From positions 62,001 through 126,000 of the forward strand of contig NC_016529.1 of NCBI RefSeq assembly GCF_000236905.1: a stretch of 64,000 nucleotides of DNA, written 5' to 3'. The translations under genes and the position numbers were made by a program. The notes below the pieces were generated by a model, which saw only the letters and a program-made list of their open reading frames with translations, did not search any database and was not told the origin of the DNA. Shown here one piece after another: positions 9,267 through 19,370 of this stretch. The stretch's first letter is position 1. Each line of letters begins with the position of its first letter. This stretch comes from Tetrapisispora phaffii CBS 4417. Taxonomy: Eukaryota; Ascomycota; Saccharomycetes; Saccharomycetales; Saccharomycetaceae.

Positions 9267-10295
9267 TTAGGTCTCTAATTTCTTCAATTTTTCTGTTGTG
9301 CGAGCTAGGTCTTCTTCCACCTCTTGCTCATCATCTTCAATCAAGTTTCCGAGCGAATCGTATTTCAATTCAGCTGCTTCTTCCTCACTTTCGATGATGT
9401 TGCCTAATGCATCATATCTAACCTCTTCTTCTTCTTCAGACTCATTCTCTTCTTCACTAATTAGTACGTTACCTAAATTATCGTACCTTATTTTTCTCTC
9501 AGTATTTTCCTCAGAGTAGTATTGTTCGCTATCGAATTCCTCATCATCAGACATATCTTGCAAGTCTCTGTTAGTGTTGCCTTGTAGCCAGATATCACCT
9601 TCTCTCGATTGGGATTTTCTTTCCTGGACTTCTTTGTCAATTTTCTCTAACCACTCTTCTTCAACTTTCTTAACTGACTCTGAATCTGTACACTTTTGAT
9701 ACATTTCCAGCAATTCTTTATTTAATTCTAAAAACCCTAATCCCCACGAGAAGTGTTCCAGTAACTCAGCAGCCAAATCAACTCTGCCAACAATAGCAAA
9801 GCAAGCAGCTAAAGCTTCTACGCAGTTCAATCTCCAAGGCCTTCCGTAATTAACTTGATTGGCAGCAACTAAATAAGGTAACAATCTCTCATGTTTACCA
9901 CCTATTTTGTTGAATGGCACCTCATCCAGTCTTGCCCATGAACACTCGACTACTGAAGCTCCGAATTCTTCTACAGTTTCTTTATCATCTGGGCAGACAA
10001 CACCTTTTCCATTGGGAGAAACAACGATACCTTGGAACTTCTGGCCAACTCTCAAAGACTTAATCAAACCTAGTCTCTCAAGCTTTTTACCACTACATCT
10101 CTTTGGGTCGCAATGATCAAAGTCCCACATAGCAAGCTTAACAGGAAACCCAGCTTCCTTGCTATTAGCACCAGTACCAGCATTAGAGAATTTCATTTCC
10201 ATTCGTTTATGGTTCGTTCTTGTGTGATGGCCATTCGACCCTCTAGAAGGCTTTCCACTTCTCGTTTCACTGCTTTTATTCTTACCTTTTGCCAT
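9267..10295 (-). CDS. TSR3: 18S rRNA aminocarboxypropyltransferase Tsr3
   Basis: Tsr3 transfers the aminocarboxypropyl group of S-adenosylmethionine to the hypermodified m1acp3-pseudouridine of 18S rRNA, late in 40S assembly in the cytoplasm. The conserved core occupies residues 50-215: the RLI-like start PVKLAMWDFDHCDPKRCSGK, then CSWARLDEVP, LLPYLVAANQVNYGRPW and EALAACFAIVG. The tail is very acidic and holds three related units, RYDNLGNVL (270), RYDALGNII (293) and KYDSLGNLI (311). 342 residues versus about 313 in S. cerevisiae, the excess being in this tail. The ATG at 10295 has a PAC box about 140 bp upstream. It corresponds to YOR006C. Confidence 0.94.
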   Translation of the reverse strand: MAKGKNKSSETRSGKPSRGSNGHHTRTNHKRMEMKFSNAGTGANSKEAGFPVKLAMWDFDHCDPKRCSGKKLERLGLIKSLRVGQKFQGIVVSPNGKGVVCPDDKETVEEFGASVVECSWARLDEVPFNKIGGKHERLLPYLVAANQVNYGRPWRLNCVEALAACFAIVGRVDLAAELLEHFSWGLGFLELNKELLEMYQKCTDSESVKKVEEEWLEKIDKEVQERKSQSREGDIWLQGNTNRDLQDMSDDEEFDSEQYYSEENTERKIRYDNLGNVLISEEENESEEEEEVRYDALGNIIESEEEAAELKYDSLGNLIEDDEQEVEEDLARTTEKLKKLET

Positions 10296-10436
10296 TCACT
10301 CTATACAGTACCAAATGTTACTACAATGGTACCTCCTTGGCCTCTATATCTCAAACTAAATTCAAAATAAAGTATCTTTTTCTTTTCCTATCGAACTTCT
10401 TATAAAGTTAATGAAAGTTGTAATAATGTTGATATA

Positions 10437-10446
10437 AGCTCATCGC
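10437..10446. promoter_or_regulatory. PAC box in the TSR3-VRL1 divergent promoter
   Basis: An exact PAC box (AGCTCATCGC on the plus strand, that is GCGATGAGCT on the minus strand) lies about 140 bp upstream of TSR3 and 240 bp upstream of VRL1. It fits TSR3, a ribosome-assembly gene. No clean RRPE lies beside it. Confidence 0.7.
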
Positions 10447-10683
10447 AACTTAAGAATTTCGAAAAATGTAATGAGCTTTAGGGTCTTTTTTTAACATAAA
10501 AATGGAACTAAATATATTTTAAAGGTTTAGATAGTCCCATTTATTTTAGTGTGCATTCATATGGATACTTTCATGTTTGAGCTGTGATTCTTATTTGATT
10601 TAGTGTTATAAAAGGACTAAGTTGAGGTATTGCTGTGGGTCTCTGGGAGATCACATATACCTGCTAACAAAAAAAGGTTAAAA

Positions 10684-13600
10684 ATGGCTTATTTTATGCC
10701 AGTATTAAAGAATCCATTGATCAATGCTGTGTTTAACTGTCCTGATCCCCATGCATCGCCATTTAAAAAGCTTTACAATGAATTAAGGGACAAAGACTTT
10801 TTGCTATTGGTACCGAATGACTTCATTCTTTTATATTATAAGGATTCGACTTCTAATATCTCGTTTAGGGAACTATGCTATACATATGATTTCGTTGCAG
10901 CCCATATTCTTATTCTTGATAAGAATAGTTCAACTGATAAGATATCTAGCAGCAATCAAAAGAATGGGGATGTTTATTTAAAATCACTGAATGGAAAAGA
11001 AGTTCTCCTAAGGCAATCATTATGCATACCGATTAAAGGATATTTCTCCAAAAGAAAGAGCCAGATGAGAGATGCCACACTGTTGACAAATTTTAATGAT
11101 TACTTGCATGGTTCTGGTCATTTTGGAATTATGCACATTGATTATCCATTAGGAGTTAGTGATTGGACATTAATAGATGAATTGAAAGGTTTTGAAGAGT
11201 CAAGGGAATTGCCTTTCCATAGTCAAGATAAAGATAAACCCGGTTTGCTACAAAGAACAGAAGAGAATAAAGCTGATAGAGTAAAATTTATCCAACTATT
11301 TCAAGAACGTAAAGATTGGACCATAGAGTTAGAAAAATACCTTAAAAAATATCAAGCTATGGAACCTTTACAAAATATTGGGTCTGAATTATTCCACGAT
11401 ATTGTCAATATGATATATAATACATTAAAAGAAGAGCAAAGATTTCAAAGATTCACTAATCTATATGATATAGCATATGAATATATCGAATCTTTGTTAT
11501 ATCAAGATATTTGGAATAAATTACAAGAACATTATAGAGATAAAATACTGGATTTTAGACTTGTTTCTCAACTTTCATTAGATATGCTGGATACAACATT
11601 CTATAACCGTACATTCAAGAATTTCCAATTGATTGACATAGTTAATATGGAAGCTTGCATGGTTCAAGCAGTGTCTGTGTTTAAAGGAATCAAGTCAGCA
11701 AACAGTTATTCAAAAAAAGTAGACGTTATCTTCAAAACTCTTAACATAATTACGGGAAAGAATTCAGATGATACTATTAGAGATAATACACTGCCAAAAC
11801 TACCTCTAATTGATGCAGATACATTAGTTAGCTTATTTGCGCTCCTATTATGTAGAGCTGGGGTAGAAGATGTTTTCCTACATGTTCAATATTTACAATC
11901 ATTTTATAAGGATGAAAATACAGTTAAGTTCGGTGCCTTAGGATACACATTATCGACAATTGAGGCAACTTTATCTTACTTCTATGAGCTTTCGAATAGT
12001 GATGAATCTAGAATCCAGCTTCAAAAATTATCTTTACTAGAAGATTTTTTGATAAAAATAAGGAGCCAGCATGACGATTTGATACCTATCAATCAGTTTA
12101 AAGACTACTTTAGATATAGAACACAGTATGGAGAATCCATTTTGTCATTGCTTATTGCCAATAAGAAAAATGAAGCTTTGTGTGAAGCTTTATTGAATTT
12201 TGAAGATATTTTCCCGCTGGATGATTTATTATATGACACCGACGTAAGTGGTTCAACATTATTGATAAAATGCTTGAAAGAAAGGAATTTGGAAGCTGCA
12301 GAGATTTTAATTGAAATATTTCAAAATTCGTGCACAAATTCAGAACTTCTAAATTATTATAACAAAACTGACAAAACCAAAAGGACACTGGCTCATTATA
12401 TTACAGATGAAATTGAAATTTTGGAAAAAATTGGGAAGTACATTAATTGGACTCTTAAAGATTTAAAAGGGCGGACTGCATTATTCACCATATTTAGAAG
12501 TTATGATCAAACGACGTATTCAAGTACTATAAAAATTGCATTAGATCAGGCTCTATTGTGGTATAAAAACAATGATATTATTTTTAAAGTCTCAGATCAT
12601 ACTGACTTATTTGGCGATTCATTATTACATATTTTAAAATCTCAAGTTTCATTATTACTGAAATTTGAAGATCTAGATATTAACATTCCAAATCTGAAAG
12701 GAATGACACCTCTGATGACATACGTTAAATATAATAGAATTGATAACATAAAAACAATTCTTGAGGATGGCAGGTTGATAATAAAGAAGCTACAAAAGGA
12801 TAAATATTTAAATTGTTTGGATTATGGTAAGAATTTTACAGTTTTTAATCTACTGGCTGCAAAACTTAGTAAAGATGTGATATTTGAGAACGCATATATT
12901 TCATATGCTCGTTACGAGAAATCTCATTGGTACCTTTGTATTTCGGTTCAAAAAGATGATCTTGAATATACGACAAACATCATCAAATTAAAAAAATATT
13001 ATAACCTTATAAATGCTATGCAAAAAATATACAAATCTGACTTCATTCCATACTCAGATATGTTAGATTGTTTAAAGAAAATCATTGAAGGGCATAATAT
13101 ATTACCAATAAGAAGGTTAAAGATTAAAAATTATCTGAATTTCTTATCTCATGGCTTAAGTGCGCTATTATATTTTGAGAAAATAGATCCACTTACGTTA
13201 CTAGACGAAAATCTGATCATAAAATGGATTTCCTCGAAACTTCAGCAACAAGAGAAGTCTATTGATGATCATAGTAGTTTCAAGCCCTTATCGGCTGAGG
13301 ATATAAATAATATCAAAGCATTTTGTGACTTTAGTTTTCAAGAAATAGGTAAAACGAATAATGTAATTCAGAGTTTTTTGAAGTTGAGTATTTTTGGGGA
13401 AATTAAGAATACTGATCTTAATACTTCCTATGATATTCTAGAAAGGTTGGGCTCATATTTTTCTAATAATGAAATCTCGAGAACTTTGGGCGATCTGCAA
13501 AGTATATCTCCACATGTACATTCATCAATGGTTTATTATGAGTTATCACAGGACATATTATTTATGAAAAAATGTACCCTAATATTAACCTCAAAATTAG

Positions 13601-14007
13601 CATCGTTCATAAAAGACAAACTGTCAATTTGGTTGAAAAAGAATACAAAACTATTAGAACATCGAAAGGAATACTCTATTAAATTTTTGCAGAGTAATGA
13701 AGAAACTGGAAATCTTTCTGAAAATACGAGTGTGTTTAGATATGCCTGGAATGTTACGTACAGGAAGGAGGAAGAAAGACGATTAAAATTCGCTATGCTT
13801 GAGTTGGAGAGAGATCTTAAAAAGCTTGGCACAGAAATAAGAGTGAAGCATGAAGAATTAGCAGAAGAATTTAGTGACTATGTTAGGATGAAATCCAAGT
13901 TTAACAGTAACCTTCTGGTTAGGAAGTTTGTTTCTCTAAATCTAGCTCATCTAAAAGAACAGAGCAACCTCGTACAACGGATTGCAATGAAGCTTAATAC
14001 TAAATAG
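10684..14007 (+). CDS. VRL1: VPS9-domain and ankyrin protein Vrl1 (VARP-like), intact
   Basis: Matches the Vrl1 protein (YML003W/YML002W locus), a VARP-like endosomal protein that acts with the PX-BAR protein Vin1. A VPS9 guanine-exchange domain is visible around residues 375-430 (LVSLFALLLCRAGVEDVFL, then the TLSTIEATLSYF helix). Ankyrin-like repeats follow at about 480-700 (SGSTLLIKCL, KGRTALFTIF, FGDSLLHIL, KGMTPLMTYV). The C-terminal 100 residues form a charged coiled coil. The frame can be extended upstream, but only from a TTG; the first ATG at 10684 gives MAYFMPVLKNPLIN and 1107 residues, near the expected 1090. The gene lies between TSR3 and SGT2, and YPT7 (YML001W, its chromosome XIII neighbour) is 4.5 kb to the right. 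The reference S. cerevisiae copy is broken by a frameshift; this one is continuous. Confidence 0.88.
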   Translation: MAYFMPVLKNPLINAVFNCPDPHASPFKKLYNELRDKDFLLLVPNDFILLYYKDSTSNISFRELCYTYDFVAAHILILDKNSSTDKISSSNQKNGDVYLKSLNGKEVLLRQSLCIPIKGYFSKRKSQMRDATLLTNFNDYLHGSGHFGIMHIDYPLGVSDWTLIDELKGFEESRELPFHSQDKDKPGLLQRTEENKADRVKFIQLFQERKDWTIELEKYLKKYQAMEPLQNIGSELFHDIVNMIYNTLKEEQRFQRFTNLYDIAYEYIESLLYQDIWNKLQEHYRDKILDFRLVSQLSLDMLDTTFYNRTFKNFQLIDIVNMEACMVQAVSVFKGIKSANSYSKKVDVIFKTLNIITGKNSDDTIRDNTLPKLPLIDADTLVSLFALLLCRAGVEDVFLHVQYLQSFYKDENTVKFGALGYTLSTIEATLSYFYELSNSDESRIQLQKLSLLEDFLIKIRSQHDDLIPINQFKDYFRYRTQYGESILSLLIANKKNEALCEALLNFEDIFPLDDLLYDTDVSGSTLLIKCLKERNLEAAEILIEIFQNSCTNSELLNYYNKTDKTKRTLAHYITDEIEILEKIGKYINWTLKDLKGRTALFTIFRSYDQTTYSSTIKIALDQALLWYKNNDIIFKVSDHTDLFGDSLLHILKSQVSLLLKFEDLDINIPNLKGMTPLMTYVKYNRIDNIKTILEDGRLIIKKLQKDKYLNCLDYGKNFTVFNLLAAKLSKDVIFENAYISYARYEKSHWYLCISVQKDDLEYTTNIIKLKKYYNLINAMQKIYKSDFIPYSDMLDCLKKIIEGHNILPIRRLKIKNYLNFLSHGLSALLYFEKIDPLTLLDENLIIKWISSKLQQQEKSIDDHSSFKPLSAEDINNIKAFCDFSFQEIGKTNNVIQSFLKLSIFGEIKNTDLNTSYDILERLGSYFSNNEISRTLGDLQSISPHVHSSMVYYELSQDILFMKKCTLILTSKLASFIKDKLSIWLKKNTKLLEHRKEYSIKFLQSNEETGNLSENTSVFRYAWNVTYRKEEERRLKFAMLELERDLKKLGTEIRVKHEELAEEFSDYVRMKSKFNSNLLVRKFVSLNLAHLKEQSNLVQRIAMKLNTK

Positions 14008-14165
14008 CGTAATGGTATGAAATATTATGATTTAAACTAAAATGTATAGATTAAATTTGATGAAAAATTTACATAATAAAACTAAAATTCAAACGCATTT
14101 GCAAATTGCATTATTAAAACAAATATTTAAGCTTATATATACCAAAATTAAAAGGCACCTTAAAA

Positions 14166-15182
14166 TTATTTTGGAGCACCTGGAAAACCACCATTGCCAA
14201 ACATATTCTTAGCCATATCCTTCAAATCTGGGTTGTTCATCATTGCACTTAAGTCTGGAGTACCTTCACCGGAAGCAAAGTTTTCTGCCATTTGTCTGAC
14301 AGCTGGGTTTTGCATCATACTCTCCATTTGTTGCATAGCATTTGGATTTTGCATCATTTGTTGAGCAGCTTGCATGATTTGAGGGTTTTTTAATAGATCG
14401 CCTAAACCACCGCCTAAACCACCGCCTAACATTGAAGATAAGTCAGGGAAACCACCCATACCACCCATGCCTGCAGCACCTGTACCTGCATCTGCATTAG
14501 ATTCTGTTTCAGCTTCTTTTGGAGTAACTTTTTCTAAGTTTAGAGATTGTTCAACCTTCTTCTTCGCCGTTTCGTAATCTCTCTTCATGATATCGGTAGC
14601 TTTGTCACCTTCAATATCTAAAACCTTCTTGTAAGCATCTAAAGCATCTTCAACTTTACCTTGAGCAAATTTGGCGAAACCTAATCTGGAATAACCTTTG
14701 GAATAGGTTGGGTTAACTTTAATAGCAGATTCAGCATCATTGACAGCATCGTCATACTTCTTTAAGGAAGAGTAAGCAGCAGCTCTGTTGGCGTAGTAAA
14801 CAGCATTTGTTGGTAAAACTTCGATAGCTTCAGAGTATTTCTTAATAGCAGATTCGTAATCCTTGGTAGCCATGGCTTTGTTACCTTCTAATTTTAAGCC
14901 TTCAGCCGTAGCTTTTTGCTCTTCATCAGCAGCATCATCAGCAATATTCACTTGAATGTCATTAGTAGCAGAACCAGATAGGAAAGATGTTAAACCATTA
15001 CCGTTGAATGCAGACTTAACAGTGTCCTTAACAGAATCTCTTTCAAATTCAAAAGCTTCAGCAATACAGTCCATAGCAACATTTAAAGAATCGGCATTGT
15101 CGCCAGAAACTTCTTTCTTATCGACAACATTGTTCAAATAGTCTACGATTAACGCAGCAATTTCTTTATTAGAAGCAGCCAT
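14166..15182 (-). CDS. SGT2: Co-chaperone Sgt2 of the GET pathway
   Basis: Small glutamine-rich TPR protein that receives tail-anchored membrane proteins after synthesis and passes them to Get3 through Get4-Get5. An N-terminal dimerisation/Get5-binding domain (1-75) is followed by three TPRs (about 90-210; AEGLKLEGNKAMATKDYESA begins the first). A Gly-rich linker (GMGGMGGFPDL) leads to a Met/Gln-rich client-binding region (QIMQAAQQMMQNPNAMQQME). 338 residues against 346 in S. cerevisiae. The ATG at 15182 is clear. It corresponds to YOR007C and converges on VRL1 with about 160 bp between the stops. Confidence 0.96.
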   Translation of the reverse strand: MAASNKEIAALIVDYLNNVVDKKEVSGDNADSLNVAMDCIAEAFEFERDSVKDTVKSAFNGNGLTSFLSGSATNDIQVNIADDAADEEQKATAEGLKLEGNKAMATKDYESAIKKYSEAIEVLPTNAVYYANRAAAYSSLKKYDDAVNDAESAIKVNPTYSKGYSRLGFAKFAQGKVEDALDAYKKVLDIEGDKATDIMKRDYETAKKKVEQSLNLEKVTPKEAETESNADAGTGAAGMGGMGGFPDLSSMLGGGLGGGLGDLLKNPQIMQAAQQMMQNPNAMQQMESMMQNPAVRQMAENFASGEGTPDLSAMMNNPDLKDMAKNMFGNGGFPGAPK

Positions 15183-15423
15183 CTTGTACTTCGATAAATG
15201 TATATGTGTCTGTATTTGTGTATGTCAGTGGATATACAACTGGTTTTATCACTTAGAACAAGATGAAAACTCAATGGATGAAAGAACAGAGAAATAAAAC
15301 ACCAAAACAACGACTATATTATTTTAATATATAACAATTAGATAGAAACGTTGTTTCCCTCTTGGCACTCCCTCAAACCAAATCACTTAATTTATCTTTG
15401 GTTTGGTTATGTTCATTATTTGT

Positions 15424-15437
15424 GGAAACTTCGAGAT
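15424..15437. promoter_or_regulatory. Possible heat-shock element upstream of SGT2
   Basis: Alternating pentamers GAA (15425), TTC (15430) and a partial third (GAT, 15435) sit about 245 bp upstream of SGT2. This is the spacing of an Hsf1 site, with the third unit imperfect. It would suit a chaperone gene. The rest of the 516-bp SGT2-tRNA gap shows nothing I can name. Confidence 0.35.
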
Positions 15438-15698
15438 GGAAATTTCTACGCATCAAGTTTCGGCGACTGAAAAATTATCGAGATGTCGGCGAAGATAAAC
15501 GATTTAAAGGAAAAGGTACCATTCATTATAAGAAAAGTAAGGGTCAGGGTGGACTGCTTCTGTTGAGGAGTAATTGTTTTGTAAACTACACTTAAATGAT
15601 GGTACTCTCGTCACTGAAGTAGATATGTAAAGAGAAGGATTGATCTGCTGGAAATGTTATGCTTTTGTGAAACAGAAATTCAGGGAATAAAAAAGAAT

Positions 15699-15771
15699 CT
15701 TCCCCGCCAGGACTCGAACCTGGAATCTTCTGGTTCGTAGCCAGACGCCGTGACCATTGGGCCACGAGGAA
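15699..15771 (-). tRNA. tRNA-Arg (anticodon ACG)
   Basis: Intronless tRNA. The acceptor arms TTCCTCG and CGGGGAA pair fully, discriminator G. The anticodon loop CTACGAA gives ACG, which reads CGU and related Arg codons after A-to-I editing. The T arm carries GGTTCGAGTCC, the Pol III box B. The sequence is almost identical to the S. cerevisiae tRNA-Arg(ACG). It lies between SGT2 and ALG6. Confidence 0.97.
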
Positions 15772-15973
15772 CAAGACTTCGTATATTTCTTTTCCTTCTT
15801 TTGAGTTATATTCCGGTGCTTGGTTAAGTTCCCTGAAATAAGTGAGAAGTATACATGACAAGCCTTTTCTTTGTTATTCTTATTGACAGCCTATTTATTA
15901 GTAGCTTAGGTATTTATATATTACACAAAATATCTATTGATTTACGTGGTCCCTTTCATCAACATTAAAAACC

Positions 15974-17653
15974 TCATAGGTATTGTAAGTTTTTGCTTGT
16001 TAATGTGAATAGTTTGTAGTAATTCCATAGCCAAAATGAAGTAAAGCAGCAAAACCCAAGCGTACAATTTAATAGAACAAATATGTCAGGATATTGTGGA
16101 GGTGGCTCGACGAATAGTTCTAGACCTTGGATAGCGACCATTACAATATACGATAACACAATTATTATTTTCCATATGATATTGTTAGGTAACAGACTTC
16201 TACGACGGTAGTGTGTGTTTACATTTTGAATTGGTGGACCTGGTGTCAATATCTTTGGTAGGAATCTTGGTGTGAAGAAACTGAAATTACCTATTAACCA
16301 ATTGCTTAAGATGAAACACACACCATATTGTAACACGACACCATCTTTTTTTAATAATGGCCATAATGTAAACAATGCCACATTGTTAATCCAACTAACC
16401 AAAGAAAGAACATTCCAATCTGTGGATGTGTATAATAACGTTATTGGTAATAATGGTACTAAAATAGTTTTTTCGTGAACCTGGAAACTGAATAAGAAAA
16501 ATGACATAGCACATGCAGCCAAACTATATGGTAATAAATGTTTCTTAGGAAACCACAATATAGTAACCATTGCAGGCAAAAATCCAACTACAGTTAAGAT
16601 CAACGAGTATAACTGTAGTTCATCTTGGGTATAGTTTACTTTGTACTTCATTATAACATTGGTGACACACCAGAAGTTAGCTACTTTATCTTCAAAGATA
16701 CCTCTAGCAAATGGAAATATTCTGTGAACTGATTGGATGATATTACGTTTACCACCGCCGAAAACATATAGAGGAGCAAAAACTGTGAAGAAAGATACCA
16801 TTGTAGCAATAGCAATGTTCAAAAATCTTGAGACATTGAAGAATTGCTTTTTAAACAATGATCTTCCTAATAAATATGCAAAAAAGATTGGTGCGTAATA
16901 TAGTGACATTTGTTTGAAGCAAATGGACATAACAAAAGAAATAGCGGCAGGGGCGTACATATCATCTAATAGATTGTTGATGGCATATACAGTCAAACCT
17001 AGCATAACGGAATTGTATTGGAAGTGACCGTGATCGATTAACATCAAACATGGTTGGAAAAGTATAGCTGCTGCTGCGATATATTGACCCATTGGTGATT
17101 GTTTTCTCTGTTTCCCTACCCATGTGGTGAAATATATGATAGCAGGAATGTAAAAAATGACTTCACTGACAATTGCAGTCAATCTCATGAACGTTTTCAG
17201 TTCTTTCATTTCCATTCCTCTAGATGTCTCTAACTCAAACCAAGCAGGGTTAAAGAATTTTCCAATTAAACCACAGATATATGAATGATAAGCAGTTAAT
17301 GGTGGATAATCTAGACCCCAATATTGTAGATCGTAAAAATACCATTGTGAAATTGGCAAATGCTGAGTAATCTCCATCCAATGTCTTTGAGCTTCAAAAT
17401 CGCCAAACATTGGAGCTTCGTTCATACCGGAATACGGTCCTAACCCAATGGCACATCTAATAATCAGAGCAAATAAAACAATAATGTATACGCTCAACCA
17501 TTGATTTGTGGTGGATTTGAAGGGGGACAAAAATGTATACAATGGTGATGCATAGAATGGCTCAGTATCTAGAGTCTCATCTAGACTAGAGATATCATTT
17601 TTATGTGTTTGCTTTACAAATTTCTTCGAATTATGTTTTCCACTCTTACCCAT
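15974..17653 (-). CDS. ALG6: Alpha-1,3-glucosyltransferase Alg6
   Basis: ER membrane enzyme that adds the first glucose, from dolichol-phosphate-glucose, to the lipid-linked Man9GlcNAc2 oligosaccharide used for N-glycosylation. It is a polytopic protein of the ALG6/ALG8 family. The luminal motif MFGDFEAQRHWMEIT holds the catalytic Asp region and YFYDLQYWGLDYPPLTAYHS is the other family signature; many hydrophobic segments follow to residue 540. The frame can be extended upstream only from a GTG; the ATG at 17653 gives MGKSGKHNSKKF and 559 residues against 544 in S. cerevisiae, so I used it. It corresponds to YOR002W. Confidence 0.96.
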   Translation of the reverse strand: MGKSGKHNSKKFVKQTHKNDISSLDETLDTEPFYASPLYTFLSPFKSTTNQWLSVYIIVLFALIIRCAIGLGPYSGMNEAPMFGDFEAQRHWMEITQHLPISQWYFYDLQYWGLDYPPLTAYHSYICGLIGKFFNPAWFELETSRGMEMKELKTFMRLTAIVSEVIFYIPAIIYFTTWVGKQRKQSPMGQYIAAAAILFQPCLMLIDHGHFQYNSVMLGLTVYAINNLLDDMYAPAAISFVMSICFKQMSLYYAPIFFAYLLGRSLFKKQFFNVSRFLNIAIATMVSFFTVFAPLYVFGGGKRNIIQSVHRIFPFARGIFEDKVANFWCVTNVIMKYKVNYTQDELQLYSLILTVVGFLPAMVTILWFPKKHLLPYSLAACAMSFFLFSFQVHEKTILVPLLPITLLYTSTDWNVLSLVSWINNVALFTLWPLLKKDGVVLQYGVCFILSNWLIGNFSFFTPRFLPKILTPGPPIQNVNTHYRRRSLLPNNIIWKIIIVLSYIVMVAIQGLELFVEPPPQYPDIFVLLNCTLGFCCFTSFWLWNYYKLFTLTSKNLQYL

Positions 17654-18552
17654 CTTGTCTGTAACTATTAAACAAGGGAAATAAATAGAAACTTCAATTG
17701 AAATACCTCGCACTGTCTAATATCCTCTTTCTCTTCTGAGCGAACGGACTCTGCAATAACTCCTGCATTTTACTAAGCATGAAGACCTTTTATCTTCGTA
17801 AAATGGTCTTTGTTTGTTGTATGGATTGTTTTTGAGTTTCTCCTTTGAAAAAAGTTCATGATGATTTCGATGTCACATAATATTAATTGTCATCGAGATC
17901 GTGCAATATTGAGGTTGTTTTCAAATAGCAAGAAGTACCCACAGCACACTGGAGTAATTATATAAAGCCAACCATTTGGTTGCGTATTCTTGTGTTGTTC
18001 CGTCCATCAAGCCATGCTGTTAGAGTCGCAATGCAAAACAACAGGCTCGGTGATCTCAATTAGAGTCAATAGAATCTGCTTTCACAGAGAGAAAGAAAGT
18101 TTAGCACTTAATAAATAGTTAAGTGCATGGTCAGGAGTAAATTGTATATGTGCATGTGCATGTTATCTAATGGGAGAATCAGATAAGTGCTGGTAGTATT
18201 ACTGTCACCAATCCACTTGTTCACCCACCCACACTCACTTCTCAACGTACTTTGCAACTATCACGAATAACGACGCCGGGAAATTTTTGTAAGCATCAAA
18301 AAGTAATCAGCATTCAAAGCAGGGACCTTAAAAGTAAGGATAAATGAGCTTTAAAAGTCATTTTAAAGTGTTTGCTATCTCCTGATTAAGGTGGATCATT
18401 GTGTGTGTCGGTAGATCTACAAAGATATTTCAATACTGGAGGTTGTGAACTAATCGAAAAAAGTGACTTAAACTTTGATTATTTTTGCATATTATTTACT
18501 TTTGCATTTCCATCTCCATCTAAAAGATAAACTCTCATCGCACAAGTTTGAT
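17654..18552. other. ALG6-YPT7 divergent promoter region
   Basis: About 900 bp between two divergent genes. I see no RNA gene. Short TATA-like and CT-rich tracts are present, but no motif that I can assign with confidence. Confidence 0.5.
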
Positions 18553-19182
18553 ATGTCATCAAGAAAGAAGAATCTGTTGAAAGTCATTGTGCTAGGTGAC
18601 TCTGGTGTAGGTAAGACTTCTTTAATGCACAGGTACGTTAATGATAAATATTCTCAACAATATAAAGCGACTATAGGAGCTGATTTCCTAACAAAAGAAG
18701 TGGTTATTGATGATGGCAGTCAGGCTGCTACAATGCAAGTATGGGACACTGCTGGTCAAGAAAGATTTCAATCACTAGGTGTTGCATTTTATAGAGGTGC
18801 TGATTGTTGTGTGTTAGTATATGATGTTACAAATCCAAAATCATTCGATAACATTAAATCATGGAGAGATGAATTTTTAATACATGCTAATGTATCTTCT
18901 CCAGAAACATTTCCATTTGTCATATTAGGTAATAAAATAGATATTGAAGATTCAAAACAAAAAATAAGTGCAAAACAAGGCCAAGAAATGGCAAAGGAAC
19001 TGGGAAACATTCCTCTATTTTTAACTAGTGCTAAAGATTCAATCAACGTTGATGTTGCATTTGAAGAAATTACAAGAGGTGCATTGCAACAGAATCAAAA
19101 TGATGCAGATGCTTTTAAGGATGATTTTAATGATGCTATAAATATTCAGTTGGACGATGAATCAAGTTCATGTGCTTGTTGA
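18553..19182 (+). CDS. YPT7: Rab7-family GTPase Ypt7
   Basis: Rab GTPase of late endosomes and the vacuole. It recruits the HOPS tether and retromer and drives vacuole fusion; Mon1-Ccz1 is its exchange factor. All GTPase motifs are intact: GDSGVGKTS (15-23), effector segment [12 protein letters not shown] (34-45), WDTAGQE (64-70), NKID (127-130), TSAK (158-161). It ends in Cys-Ala-Cys, a double geranylgeranylation signal. The frame extends upstream to a TTG, but the ATG at 18553 gives [20 protein letters not shown], the family start, and 209 residues against 208 in S. cerevisiae. It corresponds to YML001W, the gene next to CEN13. Confidence 0.98.
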   Translation: MSSRKKNLLKVIVLGDSGVGKTSLMHRYVNDKYSQQYKATIGADFLTKEVVIDDGSQAATMQVWDTAGQERFQSLGVAFYRGADCCVLVYDVTNPKSFDNIKSWRDEFLIHANVSSPETFPFVILGNKIDIEDSKQKISAKQGQEMAKELGNIPLFLTSAKDSINVDVAFEEITRGALQQNQNDADAFKDDFNDAINIQLDDESSSCAC

Positions 19183-19370
19183 TTTGTAAATAAAGTATTT
19201 TTCTTACTGCCCTCTAATTAATATAAACTGGTATGATTTTATAATAAAAAAATCAATATATATATATATATGTATGTATGTATATATATGTAACTGATCT
19301 CAACACCTATAGGCTTTTCTAATATACAGTATAAATTAGTAGCTTTCAAATATATATGTATATAATTATA

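Noticed and set aside
10630..10683. Upstream extension of VRL1 (and similar ones for YPT7, PFA4, CSI2, TAF4, ALG6, RRP6 and NPR2)
   Set aside because: These extensions begin at TTG or GTG. In each case the first ATG gives an N-terminus and length that fit the family, so I moved the start to the ATG.
15362..15595. 77-codon plus-strand ORF between SGT2 and tRNA-Arg
   Set aside because: It starts with TTG, overlaps the SGT2 promoter, and has no recognisable features.
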